Shown in pieces: positions 42,689 to 50,993 of a stretch of DNA of 64,000 nt. Each line of letters starts with the position of its first letter. Positions within the stretch are counted from its first letter, which is position 1. The notes under the pieces are model-generated. The model was not told the DNA's origin, did no database searches, and saw nothing but the letters and a program-made list of their open reading frames with translations. Source of the stretch: Gordonibacter pamelaeae (GTDB lineage Bacteria; Actinomycetota; Coriobacteriia; Coriobacteriales; Eggerthellaceae); NCBI RefSeq assembly GCF_042665095.1, contig NZ_JBHTBV010000001.1. One strand, 5' to 3'. The translations under genes and the position numbers were made by a program.

Positions 42689-44641
42689 ATGGTTGGGGAG
42701 TCGGCTGCGAAAGCGGCACTGCGGGAGCATTTCGGCTACGAGGAGTTCCGTCCGGGGCAGCAGGGCGTGGTGGAGGCGATCCTTGCCGGCCGCGACGCGC
42801 TCGCGGTCATGCCCACGGGCGCGGGAAAGTCGGTGTGCTACCAGGTGCCCGGCATCGTGCTGCCGGGGCTCGCGCTCGTGGTGAGCCCGCTCGTGTCGCT
42901 CATGGGCGACCAGGTGCGCGCGCTCCTCGACGCGGGCGTGCGCGGCGCCTACCTCAACTCCACGCTCACGCCCGGCCAACAGGCCACCGTGCTGCGCCGT
43001 GCGCTGGCGGGCGCCTACCAGATCATGTACGTGGCGCCGGAGCGCCTGGCCGACCCGCGCTTCCTCGAGTTCGCACGCGAGGCCGCCATCCCGCTCGTGG
43101 CCGTGGACGAGGCGCACTGCGTGTCGCAGTGGGGGCAGGACTTCCGCCCGTCGTACCTGGCCGTGGGCGACTTCATCGAGCAGCTGCCGAATCGGCCCGT
43201 CGTGGCGGCCTTCACGGCCACGGCCACCGAGCGCGTGCGCCGCGACATCGTGCGCCTGCTCGACCTGCGCGACCCCTACGAGGTGGTCACGGGGTTCGAC
43301 CGTCCGAACCTGTACTTCGGCGTGGAGCGCATGGAGCCCAAGCGCAAGCTCGCCTGGATCGGGGGCTACGCGCTGGCGCACCCGGGCGACTCGGGGATCG
43401 TGTACTGCTCCACCCGCAAGGACACCGACAAGGTGCACGCCGCGCTCGTCGCCGCCGGCGTGCGGGCGGCGCGCTACCATGCCGGCATGCCGGCCGCCGA
43501 GCGCGCCGAGAGCCAGCGGGCGTTCATCGCCGACGACGCGCCGGTCATGGTGGCTACGAACGCGTTCGGCATGGGCATCGACAAGTCGAACGTGCGCTAT
43601 GTGGTGCACCACAACATGCCCGGCAGCATCGAGGCGTACTACCAGGAGGCCGGGCGCGCCGGGCGCGATGGCGAGCCGTCCACGTGCATGCTCCTGTGGA
43701 GCGACGGCGACGTGTCCACCTGCCGCTTCTTTATCGAGCAGGAGTCGGGCAACGAGGAGCTCACCCTCGAGGAGGCCGACGCCGTGCGCGCCTCGCGCCG
43801 CCGCTTGCTGGAGGCCATGGTGGGCTACTGCCATACCACGGGCTGCCTGCGCAGGTACATCCTCAAGTACTTCGGCGAGGACGAGATGGCTCCCGCGGAG
43901 GCTCGGGGCAGGGTTCAGGAGGCTTACGTCGCGCTCGACGAGCCCGCGGGCGGCGTCGGGACTCCCGCCGACGGCTGCAACAACTGTTCCAACTGCGAAG
44001 GGGTCTTCGATGCCGTGGACGTCACGAATACGGCGCGCGCGGTCATGCGCTGCGTGCAGGAGCTGCGCGGGCGCTTCGGCAAGGGGCTCGTGGTGGACGT
44101 GCTGCGCGGGTCGAAGAGCGCGAAGGTGCTGGACCTGCACCTGGACGAGGCGGCCAGCTACGACACGGTGGATGCCTCCGCCGCACAGGTTAAAGAAGTC
44201 ATCGAGCTTCTGGCCGCCGGGGGCTACCTCGTCATAACCGAGGGAACGTACCCCACGGTGGGCCTCGGCCCGCGCGCCCGCGAGGCGGCGGGGGAGGGCT
44301 TCTCGCTCACCATGAAGAAGGTCGTGCGCAAGGCCGACCGCGTGCGGAGTGCCGGGGCGGGCGCCGGCCGCGCGTTCGGCGCCTCGGGCACGGCGGCCGC
44401 GTCGGGCGAGGCCGACCCGGAGCTGTTCGAGCGCTTGCGCACGCTGCGCAAGCGCTTGGCCGACGAGGCCGAAGTGCCGCCCTACATCGTGTTCTCCGAC
44501 GCCACCCTGCGCGACATGTGCGCCAAGCGCCCCGCCACCGAGGACGAGTTCCTGGACGTCTCCGGCGTGGGCGCCACGAAGCTCGCCCGCTACGGCGAGG
44601 CGTTCCTCGCCGAGCTGGCGGCCTGGGGGCAAGAGGGGTAA
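42689..44641 (+). CDS. recQ: ATP-dependent DNA helicase RecQ
   Basis: The 650-aa 3'-5' helicase acts in recombination repair. The N-terminal FGYEEFRPGQQGVVEAIL is RecQ's motif 0, Walker A is PTGAGKS (residues 42-48) and the DEAH box with aromatic-rich loop VDEAHCVSQWGQDFRPSY begins near residue 139. ATNAFGMGIDKSNVRYVVHHNMPGSIEAYYQEAGRAGRDG is motif V-VI. The zinc-binding RQC part has GYCHTTGCLRRYIL and CNNCSNCEG. The HRDC domain covers about residues 575-650. The frame begins at ATG 42689 after GGAGAGGGAAGGGCCC. Alone in its unit. Confidence 0.96.
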   Translation: MVGESAAKAALREHFGYEEFRPGQQGVVEAILAGRDALAVMPTGAGKSVCYQVPGIVLPGLALVVSPLVSLMGDQVRALLDAGVRGAYLNSTLTPGQQATVLRRALAGAYQIMYVAPERLADPRFLEFAREAAIPLVAVDEAHCVSQWGQDFRPSYLAVGDFIEQLPNRPVVAAFTATATERVRRDIVRLLDLRDPYEVVTGFDRPNLYFGVERMEPKRKLAWIGGYALAHPGDSGIVYCSTRKDTDKVHAALVAAGVRAARYHAGMPAAERAESQRAFIADDAPVMVATNAFGMGIDKSNVRYVVHHNMPGSIEAYYQEAGRAGRDGEPSTCMLLWSDGDVSTCRFFIEQESGNEELTLEEADAVRASRRRLLEAMVGYCHTTGCLRRYILKYFGEDEMAPAEARGRVQEAYVALDEPAGGVGTPADGCNNCSNCEGVFDAVDVTNTARAVMRCVQELRGRFGKGLVVDVLRGSKSAKVLDLHLDEAASYDTVDASAAQVKEVIELLAAGGYLVITEGTYPTVGLGPRAREAAGEGFSLTMKKVVRKADRVRSAGAGAGRAFGASGTAAASGEADPELFERLRTLRKRLADEAEVPPYIVFSDATLRDMCAKRPATEDEFLDVSGVGATKLARYGEAFLAELAAWGQEG

Positions 44642-44657
44642 CGGGCGCCGGGCGCGT

Positions 44658-44691
44658 GCAGCCCGCGGGCCCGGAAGGCGCCGCGGGCTGC
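44658..44691. terminator. Hairpin between recQ and the convergent DUF4097 gene
   Basis: GCAGCCCGCGG (44658-44668) pairs perfectly with CCGCGGGCTGC (44681-44691). No T run. Confidence 0.45.
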
Positions 44692-44710
44692 GAGGCGTGG
44701 TCGGCCGCCC

Positions 44711-45769
44711 TTACGAGGCTGCAGGGGCCTTGGGCGCGGCCGGTGCCTCCGGGGCAGCCGGCGCTTGGGGTGCGGAGCGGTCTGCCGGGGCGTCTCGGTC
44801 GACGCCCTCGGAGCCGTCGAGCGTCGCGCTGTCGCGCATGAACCTCAGGTCGATGCTGCCGCTCGTGGTGCTCGCGACGATGCGCTTGGCGGCCCCCGTC
44901 GTGCCGTTCGGGGCGCTCACGTGCCCGCTCGACGAGGAGGCCGTGGTGTCGTAGTCGGCCGCCGTGCCGGCGAACAGGGCATGGATCGACCCGCTCGACG
45001 CTTCCAGCTCGACGCCCTCCGCGTCGATGACCGCCGTCTCTATGTCGCCGCTCGAGCTGCGGGCGCTCAACGTGTTCGCGCGCACGTCTCCCAGGCTCTG
45101 GTCCCCGCTCGAAGTCCTCGCCTCGAACGAGGATGCCTCCACGTCGTCGAAGGAGAGCGAGCCGCTCGATGCCCGTGCCGAGAAGGCCTCGGCCTCCACG
45201 CCAACCGCGACGATGTTGCCGCTCGAGGTCTTCAGATCGACGCTGCCTGCGCTTACGCGCATGGCCGACACGTAGCCGCTGTTCGCCGAGAGCGCTACGG
45301 ACCCGAGGCCGTCGAGGTCCGCCACGTCGATGCTGCCGCTGCTCGTCTCCACGGTTAGGGAGCCCGTGTAGCTGCGCGGCACCTTCACCACGGTGGCATG
45401 GTCTTGAAAACCTACCTTCATGAACTGGAAGCCAGCAAGCGACGTGCCTCGGCCGGTTATCGCAAGCGTGCCGCCCTCGTCGACGACGTCCACGGCCTTC
45501 TCGCTGCTGGTCCAGTACACGACCTCGATGGCGTCGCCGTCGGCCGGCTCGAAGCGCACCCCCTCGTCCCGATCGCTCACCACGATGGCCGTATGGGGCG
45601 TTTCGCTCTCCGCGTCCAGCGTAAGCGTGGTCGATGCCCAGTCGCGCGTGTCGTTCGACAGGTTCTCGAAGCGGAAGTCCGCCGCGGCGAACGCCCCGAG
45701 GGCGAGCGCTGAGCCGCCGACCAGTAGAACGGTAGCGACGATCAGGACTGCTTTACGCGCGGTTGTCAT
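44711..45769 (-). CDS. DUF4097 beta-strand repeat protein, membrane-anchored
   Basis: The 352-aa protein has one N-terminal signal/anchor helix (AVLIVATVLLVGGSALALGAF) followed by a right-handed beta-helix-like region. The unit [V/L]xTSSGSIxVxxL recurs about every 20 residues (VETSSGSIDV, LKTSSGNIVA, ARASSGSLSF, ARTSSGDQSL, ARSSSGDIET, LEASSGSIHA, SSSSGHVSA, ASTTSGSIDL). This is the DUF4097 pattern. The last 35 residues are Pro/Ala-rich. It is last in the PadR-DUF1700-DUF4097 operon, overlapping the DUF1700 gene by 17 bases. Such operons are linked to envelope stress, though the role is unproven. Confidence 0.88.
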   Translation of the reverse strand: MTTARKAVLIVATVLLVGGSALALGAFAAADFRFENLSNDTRDWASTTLTLDAESETPHTAIVVSDRDEGVRFEPADGDAIEVVYWTSSEKAVDVVDEGGTLAITGRGTSLAGFQFMKVGFQDHATVVKVPRSYTGSLTVETSSGSIDVADLDGLGSVALSANSGYVSAMRVSAGSVDLKTSSGNIVAVGVEAEAFSARASSGSLSFDDVEASSFEARTSSGDQSLGDVRANTLSARSSSGDIETAVIDAEGVELEASSGSIHALFAGTAADYDTTASSSSGHVSAPNGTTGAAKRIVASTTSGSIDLRFMRDSATLDGSEGVDRDAPADRSAPQAPAAPEAPAAPKAPAAS

Positions 45770-46592
45770 GGCTCTGCGCTCCTTCCGAGGCCGGGTATCC
45801 CGCCGCAGGTGCGTTCGGCGCGGTCGGGAAGGGGACGGTGCCCTGCGCGGCGACAGGGGAGGACGCGCCGGGGCAGGGGGCTGCGGCGTAGGCGCCGCCG
45901 GGGTAGGGCGCCCCGTACGGCGGGGCGGGCGGGGCGCCGGCGGCAACCGGCACGGCCGGCGAGCCAGGCGCGTAAGCATACGGCGGCGCGGCCGGGCCGT
46001 CCCCGCGCACCTTCTTCACGAACAGCCCCTTGATCCAGCGGGCGAACGAGTGGGTGAGCTGCACGAGCCCCTTGCTGGCGGCGAGGACGCCGAACAGGGC
46101 GAACAGCCCCAACCCCGCGGCGGCCATCCCGCAACCCAGAAGCCAGGCGGCCGTGAGCGGGTAGCCGGTGGCAAGGCACCACACCAGGCCCACGATCCCG
46201 ATGGGGCCGCACAAAAGCAGCGTGGCGACGGTCGCCCACAGCGCCACGATGACCATCCAGATGGACAGGTGCACCATCAAGGCTGCCACGATCAGCGCCA
46301 GCACCAGGGGAACCCAGATGGGCGAGAACACCACGAGCAGCACCACGTTGAGCGTGCGGCTGCCGGTGTTCGCCTTGGCGATGGCCTTCGGTATGACCGG
46401 CGTCTCGGCGATGATCTGCGCGGCGATGGCTCCCACGGGCCCGAGCGCCGCCACGGCGTCGGCCTCGCTCATGCCGTCCTCCACGCGGTCGTCGATCATC
46501 TCCGAGTAGAAGGCGATCGACTGCTCCACCTCGTAGGACGGCAGCTTGCCGAGCGCGCGCCGCAGCGCGTCGGAGAACTCGGTCTTGTTCAT
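45753..46592 (-). CDS. DUF1700 family membrane protein
   Basis: The 279-aa protein begins with the DUF1700 (HAAS-type) helical domain: FSDALRRALGKLPSYEVEQSIAFYSEMIDDRVEDGMSEADAVAALG. About four membrane helices follow (residues 83-180). The C-terminal 75 residues are Pro/Ala/Gly/Tyr-rich and disordered. HAAS domains pair with PadR-type regulators as membrane partners, and here the start overlaps the end of the PadR gene (ATGA), so the two are made together. It may sequester or signal to PadR from the membrane; this is inference. Confidence 0.88.
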   Translation of the reverse strand: MNKTEFSDALRRALGKLPSYEVEQSIAFYSEMIDDRVEDGMSEADAVAALGPVGAIAAQIIAETPVIPKAIAKANTGSRTLNVVLLVVFSPIWVPLVLALIVAALMVHLSIWMVIVALWATVATLLLCGPIGIVGLVWCLATGYPLTAAWLLGCGMAAAGLGLFALFGVLAASKGLVQLTHSFARWIKGLFVKKVRGDGPAAPPYAYAPGSPAVPVAAGAPPAPPYGAPYPGGAYAAAPCPGASSPVAAQGTVPFPTAPNAPAAGYPASEGAQSHDNRA

Positions 46593-46903
46593 TGTCTGGC
46601 ACCTCGTTTCACGTAATCGTAGATGGAGACGACGTCGTCCCGCTCGCGCAGGAACTCGTCGATATGGCGCACGCCCGCCTCAGTGATGCGGTAGTACTTG
46701 CGCAGCCGCCCGCTGTGCTCGACGGAGTACGTCGTGAGCAGCCCTGCCGCCTCCAATCGTTTGAGCAGGGGATAGAGCGTCGACTCGGTCAGGTTCAGGA
46801 TCGCGGGCACGTCTTTCACTATCTGGTAGCCGTAGGAGTCCTGCCGGTTGATCGAGGCGAGCACGCAGACTTCGAGGAAGCCTCGCTTCATCTGTGCGTC
46901 CAT
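46589..46903 (-). CDS. PadR-family transcriptional regulator
   Basis: The 104-aa protein is a short PadR repressor: a winged helix (MKRGFLEVCVLASINRQDSYGYQIVKDV, ESTLYPLLKRLEAAGLLTTY) with the beta wing (GRLRKYYRITEAG) and a C-terminal dimer helix. The ATG at 46903 has GAAAGGAGG upstream. A consensus promoter with an inverted repeat over it lies directly in front, so it probably represses its own operon. Confidence 0.92.
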   Translation of the reverse strand: MDAQMKRGFLEVCVLASINRQDSYGYQIVKDVPAILNLTESTLYPLLKRLEAAGLLTTYSVEHSGRLRKYYRITEAGVRHIDEFLRERDDVVSIYDYVKRGARQ

Positions 46904-46919
46904 TGCATACCTCCTTTCG

Positions 46920-46954
46920 CCCGATATTATACAACGCATAGTATCGGGCGTCAA
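46920..46954 (-). promoter_or_regulatory. Promoter and PadR-type operator
   Basis: On the minus strand TTGACG (46954-46949), 17 bases, then TATAAT (46931-46926). CCCGATA/TATCGGG (46920-46926 and 46942-46948) and the inner ATACTAT...ATAATAT form an inverted repeat over the -10 box, in keeping with PadR sites of the ATACT-N-AGTAT type. Confidence 0.7.
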
Positions 46955-47093
46955 CGGGTATTCAAAAAACCGATCAGCGAAAAAACTGCCGTGTCAGTTC
47001 GCCCGCTTCGCCCGTCCGCGCGCTTCGGCCTGTATTCGCATACAACGGCGGCAATCTATGTGTGTTCACCGTTTAAAGGGAATTTAAGAACAA

Positions 47094-47111
47094 ATGTTTC
47101 ACGTGAAACAT
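47094..47111. other. Chromosome-partition site parS
   Basis: ATGTTTCACGTGAAACAT is a perfect 18-bp palindrome containing the bacterial parS consensus TGTTTCACGTGAAACA without mismatch. ParB proteins load at such sites to segregate chromosomes. parS sites usually lie near the replication origin. Confidence 0.88.
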
Positions 47112-47241
47112 GACTGATCTTCACTCCCGATGGTTTGCCGCGCCACTCGGCGGCGAAAGAGGTGGTAGGGGGTAGGTCGTGGAAACTGGGGCGTCCGGAA
47201 CCTGATAAACGAAAGCACGATGCTCGGATGAATAAAAGCTC

Positions 47242-47292
47242 GATGGCCGTAAAAACGAAAGACGGATGATGGCCGAAAAACGAAAGACGGAT
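47242..47292. repeat. Two tandem copies of a 25-26-bp unit
   Basis: GATGGCCGTAAAAACGAAAG (47242 on, 26 bases) is followed directly by the same unit lacking one base (47268-47292). The units share GACGGAT ends. Function unknown. Confidence 0.6.
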
Positions 47293-47414
47293 AGTTGGGC
47301 AATGAAAAAACGGTTGGGAAATAATTACTTAAAAAGTTATCTTATATTTCGCGGCGGGTGCACAGGGTGCGGGCCGTTGTTTCCTTGCGTCGCCGCACCC
47401 GCAGCGAGCCTTCC

Positions 47415-47428
47415 TTTGCTATCATGGG
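47415..47428 (+). promoter_or_regulatory. Extended -10 promoter of gatCAB
   Basis: TTTGCTATCATGGG, identical to the ychF promoter segment, with the TATCAT box at 47420-47425 and about 92 bases of leader before gatC. Confidence 0.5.
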
Positions 47429-47517
47429 CGACGTTATGTTTTCACCTGTTCCACCTTCGGTTCTGCCGGTGCTTGCCGCGGGCCGATGCGTGAAAACGAG
47501 AAGGGAAGAGCCACCCC

Positions 47518-47829
47518 ATGACCCAACATGTAACCGAACATGATGTGCGCGACATCGCGGAGTACACGCGCATCGGCCTCACGGACGAGGAGGTTTCACA
47601 GATGACGGTCGACCTGAACGCCATCATCGACAGCCTCGCGCCCATCACCGAGTACGACCTGGAAGGCGTGGAGCCCACGTTCCACCCCATCGGCAGCCTG
47701 TCGAACGTTATGCGCGACGACGTGGAGGCACCCTCCTTCACGCAGGAGGAGGCGCTCGAGAACGCACCCAAGCAGCAGGACGGCTGCTTCCTCATCCCGT
47801 CCATCCTGGGAGAAGGGGGTGATCGCTGA
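47518..47829 (+). CDS. gatC: Glutamyl/aspartyl-tRNA amidotransferase subunit C
   Basis: GatC (103 aa) holds the GatA-GatB complex together. It shows the family's DIAEYTRIGLTDEEVSQMTVDLNAIIDSL start and the belt segment YDLEGVEPTFHPIGSLSNVMRDD, ending NAPKQQDGCFLIPSIL. It is first in gatCAB, and its stop overlaps the gatA start by one base. Confidence 0.95.
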   Translation: MTQHVTEHDVRDIAEYTRIGLTDEEVSQMTVDLNAIIDSLAPITEYDLEGVEPTFHPIGSLSNVMRDDVEAPSFTQEEALENAPKQQDGCFLIPSILGEGGDR

Positions 47830-49334
47830 TGGGTGCCGCATCCGCTTCCGCGTTCGGCGCGATGGGCGCCCGCGAGATCCGCGCGGGACTCGCCGCCAAG
47901 GACTTCAGCGCGCGCGAGGTCGCCGAGGGCTCGCTCGCACGCATCGACGCTGCGAACAAGGACCTCAACGCCTTCCTCGAGACCACCGGGCAGCTGGCGC
48001 TCGACGCCGCCGCGCGCATCGACGCGGCCGTGGCCGCCGGCACGCTGGACGAGCTCGGTCCGCTGGCCGGCGTGCCCGTGGCTTTCAAGGACAATATGAA
48101 CCTGGCGGGCACCCATACCACGTGCTCGTCCAAGATGCTCGAGAACTACGTCTCGCCCTTCACGGCCACGTGCGTCGAGCGCACCATCGCAGCCGGCGGC
48201 ATCCCGCTCGGCAAGCTCAACATGGACGAGTTCGCGTTCGGCTCCTCCACGGAGACGAGCGCCTTCGGTCCCACGAGGAACCCGTGGGACGTCACGTGCG
48301 TGCCCGGCGGCTCGTCGGGCGGCAGCGCCGCCGCCGTGGCCGCGGGCCTGGCCACGGTCACGCTCGGCTCGGACACGGGCGGCTCCATCCGCCAGCCCGG
48401 CAGCTTCTGCGGCACGGTGGCCGTGAAGCCCACCTACGGCGTGGTCTCGCGCTACGGCGTGGTGGCCTTCGGCAGCTCGCTCGACCAGGTGGGCCCGTTC
48501 GCGCGCTCGGTGGAGGACGCGGCGCTCGCCATGAACGCCATCGCCGGACGCGACGTGCTCGACTGCACGAGCCAGGACGTCGGCACCGACTTCACGGCGA
48601 ACCTCGCCGAGGGCGTGCGCGGCATGCGCATAGGCGTGGTGCCCGCGTTCATGGAGGCCAAGGGCCTCACGCCCGAGGTCAAGGCCAAGGTGGAGGAAGC
48701 CGCCGAGCACCTGCGCGCGCTGGGCGCCGAGCTCGTGGAGGTGGAGCTGCCCAACGCGCAGGCCGCCATGAGCGCCTACTACGTGCTGGGCCCCTGCGAG
48801 GCCTTCAGCAACCTGGCCCGCTTCGACTCGGTGCGCTACGGCTACTGCGATCCCGGCCATACGGACCTGAACAGCCAGTACGAGGCGAGCCGCGCCGTGG
48901 GCTTCGGCCCCGAGACGCGCCGCCGCGTGATGCTCGGCAGCTACCTCTTGTCCGCCGGCGTGTACGACCGGTACTACTATCCGGCGCAGCAGGTGCGCAC
49001 GCTCATCACGCAGGACTACGCGCGCGCCTACGAGCAGGTCGACTGCATCCTTGCGCCCGTGTCGCCGCGCACGTCGTTCAAGTTCGGCGAGGTGAGCGAC
49101 CCTACGGACATGTACCTGTCCGACATGTTCACCATCTCCATCAACATCGCGGGCAACGGCGGCATGAGCCTGCCGGTGGGCCTGGGCGCCGACACGCACC
49201 TGCCGGTGGGCGTGCAGCTTATCTCGCCGGCGTTCAAGGACGAGAACATGTTCCGCGCTGCCGCGGCGCTCGAGACGGTGTACGGCACGGCCCCCGTGGC
49301 GCCGGCCTTCGCCGACGGAAAGGCGGGTGAGTAG
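47829..49334 (+). CDS. gatA: Glutamyl/aspartyl-tRNA amidotransferase subunit A
   Basis: GatA (501 aa) frees ammonia from glutamine for transfer to Glu- or Asp-tRNA. The amidase-signature triad is visible: Lys in VPVAFKDNMNLAG, the cis-serine and nucleophile serine in PGGSSGGSAAAVAAGLATVTLGSDTGGSIRQP. The C-terminal part has SINIAGNGGMSLPVGLG. The ATG directly follows GGAGAAGGGGGTGATCGC and overlaps gatC. Length is usual. Confidence 0.96.
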   Translation: MGAASASAFGAMGAREIRAGLAAKDFSAREVAEGSLARIDAANKDLNAFLETTGQLALDAAARIDAAVAAGTLDELGPLAGVPVAFKDNMNLAGTHTTCSSKMLENYVSPFTATCVERTIAAGGIPLGKLNMDEFAFGSSTETSAFGPTRNPWDVTCVPGGSSGGSAAAVAAGLATVTLGSDTGGSIRQPGSFCGTVAVKPTYGVVSRYGVVAFGSSLDQVGPFARSVEDAALAMNAIAGRDVLDCTSQDVGTDFTANLAEGVRGMRIGVVPAFMEAKGLTPEVKAKVEEAAEHLRALGAELVEVELPNAQAAMSAYYVLGPCEAFSNLARFDSVRYGYCDPGHTDLNSQYEASRAVGFGPETRRRVMLGSYLLSAGVYDRYYYPAQQVRTLITQDYARAYEQVDCILAPVSPRTSFKFGEVSDPTDMYLSDMFTISINIAGNGGMSLPVGLGADTHLPVGVQLISPAFKDENMFRAAAALETVYGTAPVAPAFADGKAGE

Positions 49335-49336
49335 CC

Positions 49337-50911
49337 ATGCGCAAGCTCGAAGAGGTCCTGCAAGATTGGGAGGCCGTCATCGGCCTGGAGATCCACGCGG
49401 AGCTCACGACGCTCGACACGAAGATGTTCTGCGGCTGCAAGCTGGAGTTCGGCGCCGAGCCGAACACGCACACCTGCCCCGTGTGCTTGGGGATGCCGGG
49501 CGCGCTGCCCGTGCCGAACCGCGCCGCCATCGAGTCCATCGTGCTGGCGGGCCTGGCCACGAACTGCGACATCGAGAAGCACTCGATGTTCTACCGCAAG
49601 ACCTACATGTACCCCGACATGTCGAAGAACTACCAGACCACGCAGGGCCCGGTGGCCTTCTGCATGCGCGGGCACCTGGACCTCGACGTGGACGGCGCGG
49701 CCGCGAAGGAGCGCGCCGACCTGGACGGCCTTGCGGTGGGCGAGAGCCGCGGCAACGTGACGCGCACGACCGACGGCTACACCGCGCACGTGGGCATCAC
49801 GCGCATCCACATGGAGGAGGACGCGGGCAAGATGGTGCACATCGGCGGCGGCGAGGGCCGCATCGCCGGCGCCACGCACTCGCTCGTGGACTACAACCGC
49901 GCGGGCACCCCGCTCACCGAGCTCGTCACCGAGCCCGACCTGCGCACGCCCGAGGAGGCGCGCCTGTTCATGCAGAAGCTGCGCCAGATCTACCTGGCGC
50001 TGGGCATCTCGGACTGCTCGATGGAGGAGGGCTCCATGCGTTGCGACGGCAACGTGAGCCTACGCCGCCGCGGGGCCAAGGAGTTCGGCGTGAAGACCGA
50101 GCTCAAGAACATGAACAGCTTCAAGAACCTCCACGACGGCCTGGCCTACGAGATCTGCCGCCAGGCGGAGGTGCTCGAGGAGGGCGGCCAGATCTTCCAG
50201 GAGACGCGGCACTGGGACCCCTCCAAGAAGCGCACCATCGTGATGCGCGTGAAGGAGACGGCCGACGACTACCGTCTGTTCCCCGACCCCGACCTCGCGC
50301 CCTACGACCTCACCGACGAGTGGATCGAGTCGGTGCGCGCCAAGCTTCCCGAGCTGCCCGACCAGAAGGCGGCCCGTTTCGAGGACGCGTTCGGCCTCAC
50401 GCCCTACGACGCGCGCCACCTCGTGGAGCATCGCGAGACGGCCGACTTCTTCGAGGCGTGCATGGAACTGGCCGGCGACGAGGCGGCCAAGCTCGCGAAG
50501 CCGGTGGCTAACCTCGTCATCAACGACGTGACCGCCTACCTGAACGCGCAAGACGGCGTGAAGCTCGCCGACACGGCGCTCACGCCTGCGCGCGCTCTCG
50601 GCCTCGTGAAGCTGGTCGCCGCCGACGCCATCTCGTCCAAGCAGGGGAAGGTTGTGTTCGCCGCCATCCTCGACGAGGACAAGGACCCGGACGCCATCGT
50701 GGCCGAGCGCGGCATGGAGCAGGTGTCCGACACCGGCGCCATCGAGGCCGTGGTGGACGCCGTGCTGGCCGCGAATCCGGACAAGGTGGCCCAGTACCAG
50801 GGCGGCAAGACGGGCCTCATCGGCTTTTTCGTGGGCCAGTGCATGAAGGAGATGCGCGGCCAAGGCAACCCGAAACTCATCAACGAGCTTCTGGCGAAGA
50901 AGCTCGGCTAA
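49337..50911 (+). CDS. gatB: Glutamyl/aspartyl-tRNA amidotransferase subunit B
   Basis: GatB (524 aa) activates the tRNA-bound acid with ATP and accepts ammonia. VIGLEIHAELTTLDTKMFCGC and HTCPVCLGMPGALPVPN carry the zinc cysteines, and RKTYMYPDMSKNYQTTQ, GITRIHMEEDAGK and VDYNRAGTPLTELVTEPDL are the core blocks. The C-terminal YqeY-like tail helps bind tRNA (VAQYQGGKTGLIGFFVGQCMKEM). It is 2 bases after gatA and ends the operon at a terminator. Confidence 0.96.
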   Translation: MRKLEEVLQDWEAVIGLEIHAELTTLDTKMFCGCKLEFGAEPNTHTCPVCLGMPGALPVPNRAAIESIVLAGLATNCDIEKHSMFYRKTYMYPDMSKNYQTTQGPVAFCMRGHLDLDVDGAAAKERADLDGLAVGESRGNVTRTTDGYTAHVGITRIHMEEDAGKMVHIGGGEGRIAGATHSLVDYNRAGTPLTELVTEPDLRTPEEARLFMQKLRQIYLALGISDCSMEEGSMRCDGNVSLRRRGAKEFGVKTELKNMNSFKNLHDGLAYEICRQAEVLEEGGQIFQETRHWDPSKKRTIVMRVKETADDYRLFPDPDLAPYDLTDEWIESVRAKLPELPDQKAARFEDAFGLTPYDARHLVEHRETADFFEACMELAGDEAAKLAKPVANLVINDVTAYLNAQDGVKLADTALTPARALGLVKLVAADAISSKQGKVVFAAILDEDKDPDAIVAERGMEQVSDTGAIEAVVDAVLAANPDKVAQYQGGKTGLIGFFVGQCMKEMRGQGNPKLINELLAKKLG

Positions 50912-50936
50912 AAGGATTGCGCTAGCAGACAAGGTT

Positions 50937-50974
50937 GCGGAGGCGCGCCAGGGGTGAGGGCGCGCCTCCGCTTT
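50937..50974 (+). terminator. Intrinsic terminator of gatCAB
   Basis: GCGGAGGCGCGCC (50937-50949) pairs perfectly with GGCGCGCCTCCGC (50959-50971), followed by TTT. The next ribosome site follows almost at once. Confidence 0.75.
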
Positions 50975-50993
50975 GAGGGAAAAGGGGATTCCA

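Larger units (their letters stand above)
46955..47517. other. Long intergenic region holding parS, a tandem repeat and the gatC promoter
   Basis: No credible gene was found in these 563 bases. They hold a perfect parS palindrome (47094-47111), a 25-26-bp tandem repeat (47242-47292), an AT-rich tract (about 47305-47350) and the gatC promoter. Open frames on both strands here lack ribosome sites. A non-coding RNA is possible but nothing specific supports it. Confidence 0.5.
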
